A stretch of 64,000 bases of DNA from CADEDV01 sp964596345 (GCA_964596345.1 CAZQSZ010000003.1:310001-374000), one strand, 5' to 3'; numbered from the stretch's first letter, positions 1-9,210 are shown. Translations and numbers: made by a program. The notes: generated by a model not told the origin, from the sequence alone.

Positions 1-117
1 CCGGTAACAGCAGAAGCTGCTCCAACCCCTGTTGCAGAGCAGTCGGCACCAGCAGCCCCGGTGACGGAGATGACCGATAATTCCGCTGCCAGTACAGAGG
101 AAGTAGATAAGTGGTAA
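1..117 (+). CDS. C-terminal end of a truncated gene, Ala/Pro-rich tail
   Basis: Frame 1 is open from the window edge to a TAA at 115-117 and encodes 38 residues ending EEVDKW. The tail is rich in Ala, Pro, Glu and Thr, which looks like an unstructured linker or C-terminal extension. The domain that would identify the protein lies outside the window, so no function can be given. A strong hairpin with a T-run follows 26 nt later, supporting this as the true 3' end of a transcription unit. Confidence 0.6.
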   Translation, partial: PVTAEAAPTPVAEQSAPAAPVTEMTDNSAASTEEVDKW

Positions 118-142
118 TTCAAATTATTTGATTTATACAACA

Positions 143-167
143 AAAAGCCCGGTATAACCGGGCTTTT
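143..167. terminator. Rho-independent terminator between convergent genes
   Basis: A 10-bp stem (143-152 with 158-167, AAAAGCCCGG and its complement) encloses a 5-nt loop, with T- and A-rich flanks. It lies between the truncated plus-strand gene and the minus-strand gene ending at 204, so it may serve both. Confidence 0.75.
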
Positions 168-203
168 ATATTTTCGTGAAAATATCTTTACATGGAAATG
201 GGT

Positions 204-695
204 TTACAGTATCAATGATCCCTCTCTGAAGCCATTTGTTTTCTGTACCACTTTTACGTACACTTTTTTTCTTGCAGAAAATGCCTGGTCCAGCTTTTCT
301 TTAATGGATTCATACAACTGGATGGGATAGTAAACCGCAACTTTTTTGTCAGTATAATTGGCTGTTTGGGGCACTTCTTTAGGATCGGAATAGAATATTA
401 CCTGGAATTCCCCTTTTGATTTATCAGCAGGCACCAGGCTAACCGTAATCTGCTGGTTATGTTTGTAGGTATTGACTGTGCCGTCTGCAACATTCGAAGT
501 GCTGAAGACAGTGGTGCCGGCCCCACTGATTTCAAACTGGTGGGTTTCATCTTGTTTGGGGTTGCTGATGGTGACTAGTTTCTTGTAGTGTCTGCCATCA
601 ATAGTGGTAACATTGGGGTCATTTTCAACGGGTTGGCCCAAAACTACCGATCCGGTTATACAAAGCAGTAAAAGAAGAGAAAAAATGTGTTTCAT
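204..695 (-). CDS. secreted hypothetical protein
   Basis: A 163-residue protein. The first 20 or so residues (MKHIFSLLLLLCITGSVVLG) form a clear Sec signal peptide, so the mature protein should be in the periplasm or outside the cell. The rest is soluble, with alternating polar and hydrophobic stretches that suggest beta structure and a basic C-terminal part (KKVYVKVVQKT). I recognise no domain. It is a single gene convergent with the truncated gene at the left edge and divergent from the large T9SS protein, with a 269-nt gap upstream. It is probably a lineage-specific envelope protein. Confidence 0.6.
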   Translation of the reverse strand: MKHIFSLLLLLCITGSVVLGQPVENDPNVTTIDGRHYKKLVTISNPKQDETHQFEISGAGTTVFSTSNVADGTVNTYKHNQQITVSLVPADKSKGEFQVIFYSDPKEVPQTANYTDKKVAVYYPIQLYESIKEKLDQAFSARKKVYVKVVQKTNGFREGSLIL

Positions 696-831
696 GAATT
701 ATGCACTTTTAGTTTCAACAAAAATAGCTGATAAAGATATGTGGGAATTAAATAGTTTTTGGCCCGTCATGCAAATAATCAGAAGGTCATTTTCAACAAA
801 TATCCGGCGGCTTAATCTTTTTCTTTAATGT

Positions 832-908
832 GTCCAATAAAATTCAGATTTATTTATTGTTGTGTTAACATTTTTTTTTCACGGTTTGGAAAAAAAGTTA
901 ACTTGGAC
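832..908. promoter_or_regulatory. nested inverted repeats upstream of the T9SS surface protein
   Basis: Two copies of GTTAAC (864-869 and 897-902) flank an oligo-T run and an oligo-A run, so the segment can fold on itself. An outer pair, GTCCAA at 832-837 and TTGGAC at 903-908, extends the symmetry. It lies 57-133 nt before the chosen ATG at 965 and could be a leader hairpin or operator. No protein is known to me that binds this sequence. Confidence 0.3.
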
Positions 909-964
909 CCAATTTGGGAGATATTGCCCGAATAAATCTTAACTATTACAAAAACAAACTGTTT

Positions 965-3900
965 ATGCAAGAAAAATCTACGCTTTTTGCCAGGCGGGTA
1001 AAACTGTTTTGGCTGGGGTGTTTATCATTGTTATTTTCTGGTGCCTTTTCTCTCAATGCCCAGCAATATATCAATGGTAACCTCTCAACCGGTGCCACCC
1101 ACGCCGGCACCGGCACTACTGCTCCTGCCGGCACAACCTGGAGCGAATTACAAGGGACTAATACCGGATTAGGTTTTGGTGCAAATGCCACAGCAAGTTT
1201 TACACTTGCTGATGATTTTACTGTGCCTGCAGGACCTTCCTGGGCAGTTACGAAAGTTACTTTCTTTGCTTATTCAACAGGATTTGCAGGAGCTACGTCA
1301 CCCTTTGTGGACACAAGGGTGCAAATATTTAATACAGACCCTTCTGTAGGAAATCCCGCTCCAATATTTGGAGACCTGACTACGAACAGGTTTCTTGCTT
1401 CCAGTGCAGCCAATGTTTTCCGTACCAGCGGAACAACTGCTGATCAATCCAGAAGAATCTGGAGGATTGAAGCTACTGTAAATGTTGTTCTTGCCCCCGG
1501 TACCTATTGGATTGAATGGGCACATGGAAACGGTGGTTTAAGCAATTTCACCCCTCCCAGTACAGTAGCTGGCCAAGCCACACCTCCCGGTGGTAACTCC
1601 AAACAGAGAAACTATGCCGGCGGTCTGCCCGGTACATGGACTAATATCATTGATGCTGGTGGCGGCGGTGCTCAGGATCAATATTTCATAATTGATTATG
1701 CTACTGGACCTTGTTCTGGAACTCCTGCACCAGGTAATACTATATCCACCGCAACTTCTGTTTGTCCCGGATCAAGCTTTACCTTAACGTTACAGAATTC
1801 AACCTCTGGCTCAGGTGTAACTTACCAATGGCAATCATCACCTGATGGTACAGCCTGGACCAATATAACCGGTGCAACCAACTCAAGCTATTCCACTACT
1901 CATGGTGCTACCACCCAATACCGCTGCCAGGTAACCTGTTCTGGAAACACAGGTATTTCAACTCCTGTAACAGTTGGACTGACACCACCATCAGGATGTT
2001 ATTGCTTGCCACCTGCATCCGATTGTACGGATGATGATGTGATTACAAGGGTATTGATAAACACTCTTGATAATGCCTCCACCTGTTCTGCCGGCCCGCC
2101 TGCAGGATATAGTAATTATACAACCACAGTAGCTCCGACTGATGTATATGCGGGTGCGTCTATGCCGATCAGGGTAGAAGCTCCAGCTACATGGTCTGAA
2201 TCCGTTGGTGTTTGGATTGACTATAATCAAAATGGTGTTTTTGAAACAACAGAGTTCACCAGTCTTGGTAACAAACCAGCAGGTGCAACATCGCTGACTG
2301 GTAATATTGCAGTACCTGCGAATGCTACACTTGGCACTACCCGTATGAGGGTTAGAATTCGTTTTGGTGCAACTTTGTTCACGGGTGCACAGGCATGTGT
2401 GGCTGCCACTTTCAGTGAAACCGAGGATTATAGTGTGACTGTCGTTCCATGTGTTCCTGTTTCCATCACAACAGCTCCTGTTAGCAGTACGATTACCTGT
2501 GGTAGTAATACCACATTTACGGTAGCTGTTACCGGTTCAGTGCCCTCCTATTCATGGCAGTACAGAACAAGTGCTTCCGGAGTATGGCAGACTGTAACCA
2601 ATGGCGGTATTTATAGCGGGGCTACTACTTCCACTCTCACATTGACAGGTGTTCCTGATGCTAACAATGGTTACCAGTACAGGGCATTGGTATCAGGCGG
2701 TTGTTCTGCTGTTGACTTCTCTGCTGCAGCTACATTAACAGTTAACAGGCTTGTTCCTGTTGTTAGTCCTGCATCAGCATCAATCTGTAATGGTACAATA
2801 CAACAACTGTCTCTGACAAATACAGTATCTGCTCCTGTTACAGCCACCTTTACTTCCGGTCCGGTTTCAGTGGCAATTCCTGAAAGTCCCGGAGGTGTAG
2901 CAAGCGGAACCAGTACTATCAATGTATCTGGCATCCCTGCTGGCTCAATAATTTCTGAAGTGAAAATCCGGTTGAATATGAGCCATAACTGGGCTGGAGA
3001 TGTATGTTATGTTGTAAGAGCCCCAAATAATAATATTCTTAACCTGGATAACTTCCTCAGTGGAACTGGAGGAGCTGGTGTGAATTTTGTTAACACTACT
3101 ATCAGCTCTGCAGGCACGGCATTGTTAAGTTCCGGCACATCACCATTTACAGGTACATTCAGGGCAGATGCTGCTACCGGAGCACTTATTCCTGCTGCGC
3201 CAGCCGGCCCCGTGGGATTTGTTCCAAATGTTACCAACTTCTCTTCTCTGTATTCAACTATCAATGGAGCCTGGACACTGGCCTTCTTTGATTACTTCGT
3301 AGATCCAGATCCAGGAACCTTTACAAGGTGGGATATAGAGATCACTTATGTAGCACCTGTTCTCGCACAAGGTATCTGGACGGGTCCTGCAGGAACGATG
3401 TTTACTGATGCGGCTGCTACAACAGCATACACAGGAACTCCTGCTACCACTATCTATGTAAGGCCTACTGCTACGTCTACATATAATGTTACTTACAGCA
3501 CAGCTACCTGTACATCTTCATCTGCAAGTGTACCTGTAACAGTAAGTAACCCTGTAACCGGCCTTACGGTTACTCCGGCTACAAGATCAGCTTGTAATAC
3601 ATCCACTACCAGCTTTACAGCAACTACAACCGGTGGCGGACCTGTAAGTGCATATCAGTGGCAGGTAAGTACAGACGGAGGTGCAACTTTTGCGAATATC
3701 ACTGGTGCTACTTCTGCAACGCTTAGTCTTGCGAATATCACTACGGCAATGAATAACAATCAGTACCGTGTTGTTGCTACAGGCGGCCCTTGCGGTGCTG
3801 TTACTTCTGCAGCAGGTACACTTGTTGTTAATCCGCTTCCTGTGGTAACATTAACAACACCTGATGCTTCTATTACTCCAGATCAAACAGCTACTATTAC

Positions 3901-4363
3901 TGCTTCCAGCACCAACGTTGCTGCTGCAAGTTATAGCTGGAGCCTGAATGGTTCTCCGTTGGCCGGAGTTACCGGAAGTACTTTAGTAGCTGGCATCAAC
4001 CAGTTGGGTTTGTACACAGTTACTGCTACCACTGCTGCTGGTTGTACCTCGGCACAGCCCGCATCAATAGAGATTACCGGTGAGGCTTCTGATCGTTTGT
4101 GGATTTACCCGAACCCATCAAGCGGCCAGTTCCAGGTTAGATTATTCTCCAGCGGCAACCCGACAGAGAAGAGGATCGTATCGGTTTACAACTCAGCCGG
4201 TGCCCGTATCGTTGATAAAGTATTTGTCCTGACAGACGCCAACGGACCATACCTGCGCATGGATTTTGACCTCTCTGGTCAAGCAGCCGGTACTTACGTG
4301 GTTAAAGTTGAAGACAGATTCAACGGTAAAGTAACTTCTGGATTGGTTGTGATCTCTCACTAA
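965..4363 (+). CDS. large T9SS-exported cell-surface protein with Ig-like, GEVED and P-type domains
   Basis: A 1132-residue secreted protein. The in-frame upstream TTG at 914 was rejected because the ATG at 965 places a signal peptide (to about residue 33, ending LNA-QQ) at the N-terminus. Visible modules: an N-terminal beta domain (40-265); an Ig-like unit with YQWQ (about 285-335); a GEVED domain with its FSETEDYSV ending (about 345-490); a second Ig-like unit (about 510-590); a proprotein-convertase P-like domain (about 635-795); a third Ig-like unit (about 885-950); and a type A T9SS sorting domain starting WIYPNPSSGQF and ending in a short beta tail (about 1045-1132). The family role is outer-membrane translocation and surface anchoring or release. 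Adhesion or matrix binding is an inference; no catalytic motif is seen. It is monocistronic and ends at a strong terminator. Confidence 0.8.
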   Translation: MQEKSTLFARRVKLFWLGCLSLLFSGAFSLNAQQYINGNLSTGATHAGTGTTAPAGTTWSELQGTNTGLGFGANATASFTLADDFTVPAGPSWAVTKVTFFAYSTGFAGATSPFVDTRVQIFNTDPSVGNPAPIFGDLTTNRFLASSAANVFRTSGTTADQSRRIWRIEATVNVVLAPGTYWIEWAHGNGGLSNFTPPSTVAGQATPPGGNSKQRNYAGGLPGTWTNIIDAGGGGAQDQYFIIDYATGPCSGTPAPGNTISTATSVCPGSSFTLTLQNSTSGSGVTYQWQSSPDGTAWTNITGATNSSYSTTHGATTQYRCQVTCSGNTGISTPVTVGLTPPSGCYCLPPASDCTDDDVITRVLINTLDNASTCSAGPPAGYSNYTTTVAPTDVYAGASMPIRVEAPATWSESVGVWIDYNQNGVFETTEFTSLGNKPAGATSLTGNIAVPANATLGTTRMRVRIRFGATLFTGAQACVAATFSETEDYSVTVVPCVPVSITTAPVSSTITCGSNTTFTVAVTGSVPSYSWQYRTSASGVWQTVTNGGIYSGATTSTLTLTGVPDANNGYQYRALVSGGCSAVDFSAAATLTVNRLVPVVSPASASICNGTIQQLSLTNTVSAPVTATFTSGPVSVAIPESPGGVASGTSTINVSGIPAGSIISEVKIRLNMSHNWAGDVCYVVRAPNNNILNLDNFLSGTGGAGVNFVNTTISSAGTALLSSGTSPFTGTFRADAATGALIPAAPAGPVGFVPNVTNFSSLYSTINGAWTLAFFDYFVDPDPGTFTRWDIEITYVAPVLAQGIWTGPAGTMFTDAAATTAYTGTPATTIYVRPTATSTYNVTYSTATCTSSSASVPVTVSNPVTGLTVTPATRSACNTSTTSFTATTTGGGPVSAYQWQVSTDGGATFANITGATSATLSLANITTAMNNNQYRVVATGGPCGAVTSAAGTLVVNPLPVVTLTTPDASITPDQTATITASSTNVAAASYSWSLNGSPLAGVTGSTLVAGINQLGLYTVTATTAAGCTSAQPASIEITGEASDRLWIYPNPSSGQFQVRLFSSGNPTEKRIVSVYNSAGARIVDKVFVLTDANGPYLRMDFDLSGQAAGTYVVKVEDRFNGKVTSGLVVISH

Positions 4364-4390
4364 ACTGAAGAAGATAAAAATGAATATTTC

Positions 4391-4418
4391 AAAGCCGCCC
4401 GCAAGGGCGGCTTTTTTT
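4391..4418 (+). terminator. Rho-independent terminator of the T9SS surface protein
   Basis: A perfect 10-bp GC-rich stem (4391-4400 with 4405-4414, GCCGCCC core) has a GCAA tetraloop and a run of seven T. It starts 28 nt after the stop codon. Confidence 0.9.
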
Positions 4419-4560
4419 GCGCAAGCCTCTTTATGGAAGATTATAAACTGCTGCAACCGGGGTCATCATAGTTCTGCAAATAGCTATTGGATCGGTCTTC
4501 TTTTTTACAGGTCAAATAAGCGATTGTATAGCTTGTCTTTGTAGTTTTACCCTCAGGTAT

Positions 4561-4591
4561 AAAAAGAGCGGCTCCCGGAGCCGCTCTTTTT
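4561..4591. terminator. strong bidirectional terminator
   Basis: A long stem (AAAAAGAGCGGCTCC with its complement) has A-runs on one side and T-runs on the other, so it works in either direction. It terminates the minus-strand aminopeptidase that ends at 4613. The T9SS gene already has its own terminator at 4391, so on the plus strand this one is spare. The 140 nt between the two hold no convincing gene. Confidence 0.85.
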
Positions 4592-4612
4592 ATCGTTTAT
4601 CCTTATGCCGGA

Positions 4613-6097
4613 TCAGAACCCTTTCTTTTCAGCAGATTTCAAAGGAGGTAATTTAAAATCATCCAGGGCACTTTTTTGTGCTATCATTTTTTCAATTTCT
4701 TCAATTTTGCGGGGAGCAAAGGCAGAAAGCAATTCATAGCCCGTTTCTGTGATCAGTGCATCGTCTTCGATCCTGACGGCGATACTCCACCATTTCTTAT
4801 CACATTTACTTCCTTCAGGAATATAAATACCAGGTTCAATAGTGATCACCATATCTTTTTTCAGTTCACCATAAGTACCCCGGTCGTGAACATCCAGGCC
4901 AATATGATGACCAAGGCCATGAGGATAGTATTGATTTGCTTCCTCTTCCGTTTTCGCAACACCAAGTTTTACAAGCCCGGCGGTGATCGTTTTGCGGGCT
5001 GCAATATTGATGTCGGCCCATTTGCAGCCATTTTTCAATAGCTTAAATGCAGCTTCCTGGGCATCGTATACAAGCTGGTAGATAGCTTTTTCTTCAGCCG
5101 AAAATTTGCCATCCACCGGTACTGTTCTTGTTACATCAGCGGTGTAGCCATGGTATTCAGCTCCAACATCCATCAGCAGCATGCTGGAGCCCACTTTTGT
5201 TTTTGTGTTTTCCATGTAATGAAGGATGCAGCCATTTTCGCCGGCCCCAATGATAGAGCCGTAGCCCACTTCTTCGGCACCATATTTTTTATGTACATAT
5301 TCGTGCAGGCCCTGGATCTCCAGTTCTGACATATCCGGGCGGACGGCTTTCATGACCTCATTTTGTCCCTGGCAGGATATTTCAATGGCCTTACGCAGTA
5401 ATACCAGTTCTTCTCCTGTTTTTATCTCCCGGAGCCGGGCTGTCAGATCACGGTATGCTTTGGTATCAAATCGTTTTTCTTTTGCATATTCATCCGGAAC
5501 CCCGGCTTTTTGCCTGAATTGCCGGATCAGATCGAAGAGATCGGCATTATCTCTCGGGTTATCTGGTATATCCACCGGGAAGCGGTCGAAGATCACCTTA
5601 TCAAATTTGCTGAAATCAAGGCCCAGTTTTTTGAAATCCTCAGCATTGTAAACAGTGCTGATACCGAGTTTTTCTCTTGCGCCTTCTGTTCCCAGTCTTT
5701 TCCCGGTCCATTGCTCAGCAGCAGCATTTCTTTTTTGTACAAAAAGAAGCTCTTTGAAACGGTTGCCCGCAGAATCAGTTTGTTCATCTTTAAAAAGGAG
5801 AAAAACAGAGTGCGGCTCCTTGTACCCGGTAAAATAATACATATCCGGGTTTTGGTGGTAGAGGTATTCCACATCATTGGAGAAGGTACGGGTGGGGTAG
5901 GCGAAAACCACCATTACTGAATTATCCGGTAATAGCTCCCGGAGAGCCGCCCTGCGGCCGGCATGAAATTCTTTACTGAGATAATCTTTGGGTAAAAAAT
6001 CATCCGGTGGTGCTGGCGATGGCTGTGCTGCCAACAGGAAGGATGAAATAATTCCCGACAGCAGCGGGACTGTGTTTTTGAAATAGTGTATAGGCAT
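4613..6097 (-). CDS. pepP: exported Xaa-Pro aminopeptidase (M24B family)
   Basis: A 494-residue metallo-aminopeptidase predicted to remove N-terminal residues preceding proline. The N-terminus (MPIHYFKNTVPLLSGIISSFLLAAQ) is a signal peptide, so this copy acts outside the cytoplasm, unlike classical PepP. Residues 30-190 are the aminopeptidase P N-terminal domain; the rest is the pita-bread fold. The five metal ligands are present in order: Asp in MDVGAEYHGYTADVTR (two), His in HGLGHHIGLDVHD, Glu in TIEPGIYIP and Glu in RIEDDALIT. Length is close to the family norm plus the signal. It stands alone with a terminator behind it. Whether the two metals are Mn or another ion cannot be read from sequence. 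Confidence 0.9.
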   Translation of the reverse strand: MPIHYFKNTVPLLSGIISSFLLAAQPSPAPPDDFLPKDYLSKEFHAGRRAALRELLPDNSVMVVFAYPTRTFSNDVEYLYHQNPDMYYFTGYKEPHSVFLLFKDEQTDSAGNRFKELLFVQKRNAAAEQWTGKRLGTEGAREKLGISTVYNAEDFKKLGLDFSKFDKVIFDRFPVDIPDNPRDNADLFDLIRQFRQKAGVPDEYAKEKRFDTKAYRDLTARLREIKTGEELVLLRKAIEISCQGQNEVMKAVRPDMSELEIQGLHEYVHKKYGAEEVGYGSIIGAGENGCILHYMENTKTKVGSSMLLMDVGAEYHGYTADVTRTVPVDGKFSAEEKAIYQLVYDAQEAAFKLLKNGCKWADINIAARKTITAGLVKLGVAKTEEEANQYYPHGLGHHIGLDVHDRGTYGELKKDMVITIEPGIYIPEGSKCDKKWWSIAVRIEDDALITETGYELLSAFAPRKIEEIEKMIAQKSALDDFKLPPLKSAEKKGF

Positions 6098-6167
6098 AAA
6101 AAAAGGTTGATGAACTAAATATAAACGCTTTCATCAACCCCGCCGATAAAATTATATGAATGGCCTT

Positions 6168-6464
6168 TTACTCCTCATCGTCCTCCTCGTAATAAGCATC
6201 CTCGTTGCTCTTGTAATGCTCCTCCCAAACTTTCACTGCCTCATCACTAAGGCATTCAATAATATCAGTAAGACTGTCCTTTTTCAATTTCCATTCAGTT
6301 TCCAAAGGTCCATCATAACGCTGAATAAAGAGGCAGTGATCTGTTGCCATTGCCACTTTGATAAGTGTGACAGCAGAGTCTTCATTTTCTTTTACCAGGT
6401 AGTAACAACCGGTTTCCAGCAGGTCATAGGTATACATAACATCCTCCCTTTTTTGAACGTTCAT
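6168..6464 (-). CDS. small acidic hypothetical protein
   Basis: A 98-residue soluble protein with a strongly acidic tail (YYEEDDEE) and no signal peptide or known domain. Two starts are possible: ATG at 6464, or an internal ATG with its A at 6437 giving 89 residues (MYTYDLLETG). The internal start has a GGGAGG sequence a few bases upstream, which is uncommon in Bacteroidota and favours it. The gene lies between the tRNA-Lys gene and pepP on the same strand. Function unknown. Confidence 0.6.
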   Translation of the reverse strand: MNVQKREDVMYTYDLLETGCYYLVKENEDSAVTLIKVAMATDHCLFIQRYDGPLETEWKLKKDSLTDIIECLSDEAVKVWEEHYKSNEDAYYEEDDEE

Positions 6465-6724
6465 AAAATAGTACAGGTCAATAAGCCAATCTTTAATGGG
6501 TAGTTACTTTACAATTTACAGGTCCTCAAATAAGCCGGTAATGGTAAGAATCGGGTGGGTTAGAAGCAGGATTCAAAATTAGGGAGTTTGGAAAAAAAAG
6601 GCAGAATATATTTTTGAATAAGCTCCTTTTAAAAGTAGTTAATGTGATTTTATGACAGATTTTCAATTGGTTATAAAGATTATTAAAAATTGTAAAGCCG
6701 GTAATTTTTACTTCACAAATTAAG

Positions 6725-6797
6725 TGACCCCGCAGGGACTCGAACCCTGGACCTACTGATTAAGAGTCAGTAGCTCTACCAACTGAGCTACGGAGTC
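6725..6797 (-). tRNA. tRNA-Lys (anticodon CTT)
   Basis: On the minus strand a 73-nt cloverleaf folds fully: a 7-bp acceptor stem (GACTCCG with CGGGGTC, one U-G pair), the D arm TAGCTCAGTTGGTAGAGCT, a 5-bp anticodon stem ACTGA/TCAGT around the loop CTCTTAA, and the T arm AGGGTTCGAGTCCCT, with discriminator A. The anticodon reads CTT, i.e. lysine AAG. CCA is not encoded (GAG follows on the minus strand). Confidence 0.97.
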
Positions 6798-6832
6798 GGG
6801 AACATGAAATTAAGGGAATACTTTTTTCACAA

Positions 6833-8035
6833 TCATGATCTACGGCTCAATATCCTGTAAAAGAAAAATGAAGCCAGCAAGGAAGTGCCTCCAACCATCC
6901 ACCAGAGGGTATGGAAGCCGGCACGGTCTGCTACCTGCGCCCCCAGAAACGGACCCAGGCATTGTGCCGCCGACCAGGCCATGGTATAAAGTGCGGCATA
7001 TTCACCACGATTGGAAGGTTGTGTCCGGCTGATCCAGTAAGTGTTCATGAATGGCATGGAGAATATTTCGCCAAAGGTGACAACGATGATCATAACAAAA
7101 GCTAATGCAACTCCCATTCCCGGAATATTAAGCATCAGGAAAGAGAGCCCCACAAGGCCTATCCCTGTAGTGATCAATAGACTGTTCTTCCCTTTGTTTT
7201 CCATTTTATATACCAGCACCATTTCCACGATGGCGATAATAATTCCATTGGCAGACATGATCAGCCCGATATAGGTCTTTGATAAATGAAGTTCTTTTTC
7301 AAAATATACGGGCAGGTTATTAAACAGCTGGAAAAAGCAGGCCGCAAACAGCATGGTGGCTAAAACGAAGAGGAGATAAGTATTGTCTTTGTAGGCAGAC
7401 ATGGCCCTGGTTTCTTTGGTTTTCTTTTGCTGAACGGGTTTGTAATTAACCGGTTTTAAAAAGAACCACATCACCAGTGCGGCAGAAATATTCGTGCATC
7501 CATCCACCCAGAATAATAATTCAAAATTAAAATCAGAAATAACACCTCCCATTGCCACTCCAATAGCCCAGCCGATATTAATGGCCAGCCTGTTCAATGC
7601 ATAAGAACGGGTGCGATTCGATTCTTTACTGTAAAATGCAATAGCCGTGGAATTAGCGGGACGAAAAGCCTCATTCACAAAACTGACAGCAAATGTGAAA
7701 AGACAAATAAGACTGTAGCTTTTCATTTGTCCTAATACAATGAAAAGAATACCACCCCCGATCAGGGTGATCAGCTGGACGGGATAAAAACCGATCTTAT
7801 CTGTCATTCTGCCTCCCAGCCAGGCACCGCTAAAAGCCCCGGCGCCAAAAATACCAAATACAATACCTGCCTGCCCCACACTATAGCCCATTTGCGGGCT
7901 GGTCAGGTAAAGGGTCATGAACGGAACCACCATTGTACCCATGCGGTTGATCAGCATAATGAATGATAATAACCAGGTTTCCTTTGAAAGACCTGTATAC
8001 GCATTACGGTATGTCCTGATAGCAGTGGATAACAT
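6833..8035 (-). CDS. MFS transporter, drug-efflux-like
   Basis: A 400-residue major facilitator with about 12 hydrophobic segments. The loop between helices 2 and 3 carries the MFS motif A pattern (GGRMTDKIGFYPV), and the two six-helix halves are separated by a basic loop (KPVQQKKTKETR, about 197-208). The length and RNRTRSYALNRLAINIGWAIG stretch resemble DHA1-type exporters of the MdtH/YttB group, so efflux of a small molecule is likely, but the substrate cannot be inferred. It begins 126 nt from the divergent cytochrome gene and ends next to tRNA-Lys. Confidence 0.75.
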   Translation of the reverse strand: MLSTAIRTYRNAYTGLSKETWLLSFIMLINRMGTMVVPFMTLYLTSPQMGYSVGQAGIVFGIFGAGAFSGAWLGGRMTDKIGFYPVQLITLIGGGILFIVLGQMKSYSLICLFTFAVSFVNEAFRPANSTAIAFYSKESNRTRSYALNRLAINIGWAIGVAMGGVISDFNFELLFWVDGCTNISAALVMWFFLKPVNYKPVQQKKTKETRAMSAYKDNTYLLFVLATMLFAACFFQLFNNLPVYFEKELHLSKTYIGLIMSANGIIIAIVEMVLVYKMENKGKNSLLITTGIGLVGLSFLMLNIPGMGVALAFVMIIVVTFGEIFSMPFMNTYWISRTQPSNRGEYAALYTMAWSAAQCLGPFLGAQVADRAGFHTLWWMVGGTSLLASFFFYRILSRRS

Positions 8036-8161
8036 AGAAGAGCAGCAAAATTACCAGAATGATCAGCAATCAAAGCAACCGGCTATGTATTTAAATCGTT
8101 CTGACTGCACAGCTGCTGTTTCCGGTTTTTTAGATATATTCATTTTTTAATTACAACCAAC

Positions 8162-8515
8162 ATGAAAAAAATCCTTTCTCTTACTGCTATCGCAGCAGCA
8201 GTACTTATCTTTTCAAATTGCAGTTCTTCTAAAAAGGCGACGGCGGCAGCACCTGCCAAGCTCAATTATGAGGCAAATGTGCAATCAGTGATTGCAGCTA
8301 AATGTGCTCCCTGCCATATTCCTTCAAAAGGGGGAAACAAAAGGCCCTACGACAATTTTGCGAATGTGAAAGCTGATATTGATGAAATTATCCGCCGTAT
8401 AGAACTGACGCCGGGTACAAGAGGGTTTATGCCTTTTAAAGGAACTGCCAAACTGAGTGACAGCACCATTACTATTTTCAAGCAATGGAAGGCTGACGGT
8501 TTGCTGGAAAAATAA
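8162..8515 (+). CDS. lipoprotein monohaem c-type cytochrome
   Basis: A 117-residue protein. A lipoprotein signal ends in FSNC (Cys20) and is followed by an SSSKK linker, so it should be anchored in a membrane facing the periplasm. A single haem c site, CAPCH, is at residues 48-52, and the downstream GFMPFKGT stretch holds a plausible distal Met ligand. Size and the C-terminal helix (ITIFKQWKADGLLEK) fit class I cytochromes of the type found as electron carriers or fused to other redox domains. It has no redox-enzyme neighbour here, so its partner is unknown. It ends 5 nt from the convergent racemase gene. Confidence 0.85.
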   Translation: MKKILSLTAIAAAVLIFSNCSSSKKATAAAPAKLNYEANVQSVIAAKCAPCHIPSKGGNKRPYDNFANVKADIDEIIRRIELTPGTRGFMPFKGTAKLSDSTITIFKQWKADGLLEK

Positions 8516-8520
8516 GGGCA

Positions 8521-9210
8521 TTAACCTAAAGCAAATTTCACGGCAGCCTTTGCATGAATGCAGGTGGTATCAAACACCGGGACGCTGCAATCTTCCTGTT
8601 TGATCAGGATCGGTATTTCTGTGCACCCAAGGATGATGCCTTCTGCACCTTCATAGATCAGCCGCTCGATAATTTCCATGAATTTTGCTTTTGTGGCGGT
8701 GGTAAAAATCCCTTTACCCATTTCTGTATAGATAGCGGTATTAATGATCTCAATTTCTGCTTCGTTGGGAATGATGGTGCTGATCCCGTTGGCGGCCAGT
8801 TTATTTTTGTAAAAATCAAGCTGCATCGTGTATTTAGTTCCCAGTAGTGCCACACGGCTGAGCTTTTTCTCTTTTATGCTGGCGGCCACTTCTTCCGCTA
8901 TATGAATGACAGGAATAGCAACTGCGGCCTGTATTTCATCAGCGATCTTATGCATTGTATTGGCCCCAATCAGGATACAATCAGCACCAGCCTGTTCCAG
9001 TTTTTTTGCCGCCCCGCTGATCTGTTTGACAATCTCGTCCCACTGGCCCGCCTCCGTCAGCACTTTGATCTCACCAAAATTGACAGAGTATAAGATGATT
9101 TGGCCGGCTTCGACTCCACCGAGCTGCTTGTTTACCATTTCATTCAGTAGCCGGTAGTAATCCAGTGTGGAAAGCCAGGTAAGTCCGCCGATCAGCCCGA
9201 TTGTCTTCAT
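8521..9210 (-). CDS. YgeA-like amino-acid racemase (Asp/Glu racemase family)
   Basis: A 229-residue member of the Asp/Glu racemase superfamily, colinear with E. coli YgeA as I remember it (MKTIGLIGG start, YYRLLNE, NTMHK, LLGTKYTM, GCTEI). These enzymes use two opposed residues for cofactor-independent racemisation. The C-terminal Cys is present (Cys196 in LGCTEI). At the first position, where most relatives have Cys and YgeA has Thr, this protein has Ala83 (GANTMHK). The N-terminal GGMSWEST motif is also changed to GGLTWLST. One-base racemisation, a different reaction, or loss of activity are all possible. Single gene on the minus strand. Confidence 0.75.
   Translation of the reverse strand: MKTIGLIGGLTWLSTLDYYRLLNEMVNKQLGGVEAGQIILYSVNFGEIKVLTEAGQWDEIVKQISGAAKKLEQAGADCILIGANTMHKIADEIQAAVAIPVIHIAEEVAASIKEKKLSRVALLGTKYTMQLDFYKNKLAANGISTIIPNEAEIEIINTAIYTEMGKGIFTTATKAKFMEIIERLIYEGAEGIILGCTEIPILIKQEDCSVPVFDTTCIHAKAAVKFALG

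Noticed and set aside
914..964. TTG start extending the T9SS surface protein
   Set aside because: It would bury the signal peptide behind 17 polar residues; the ATG at 965 is the natural start. The same reasoning was used for TTG starts at 27039, 35195 and 38942.
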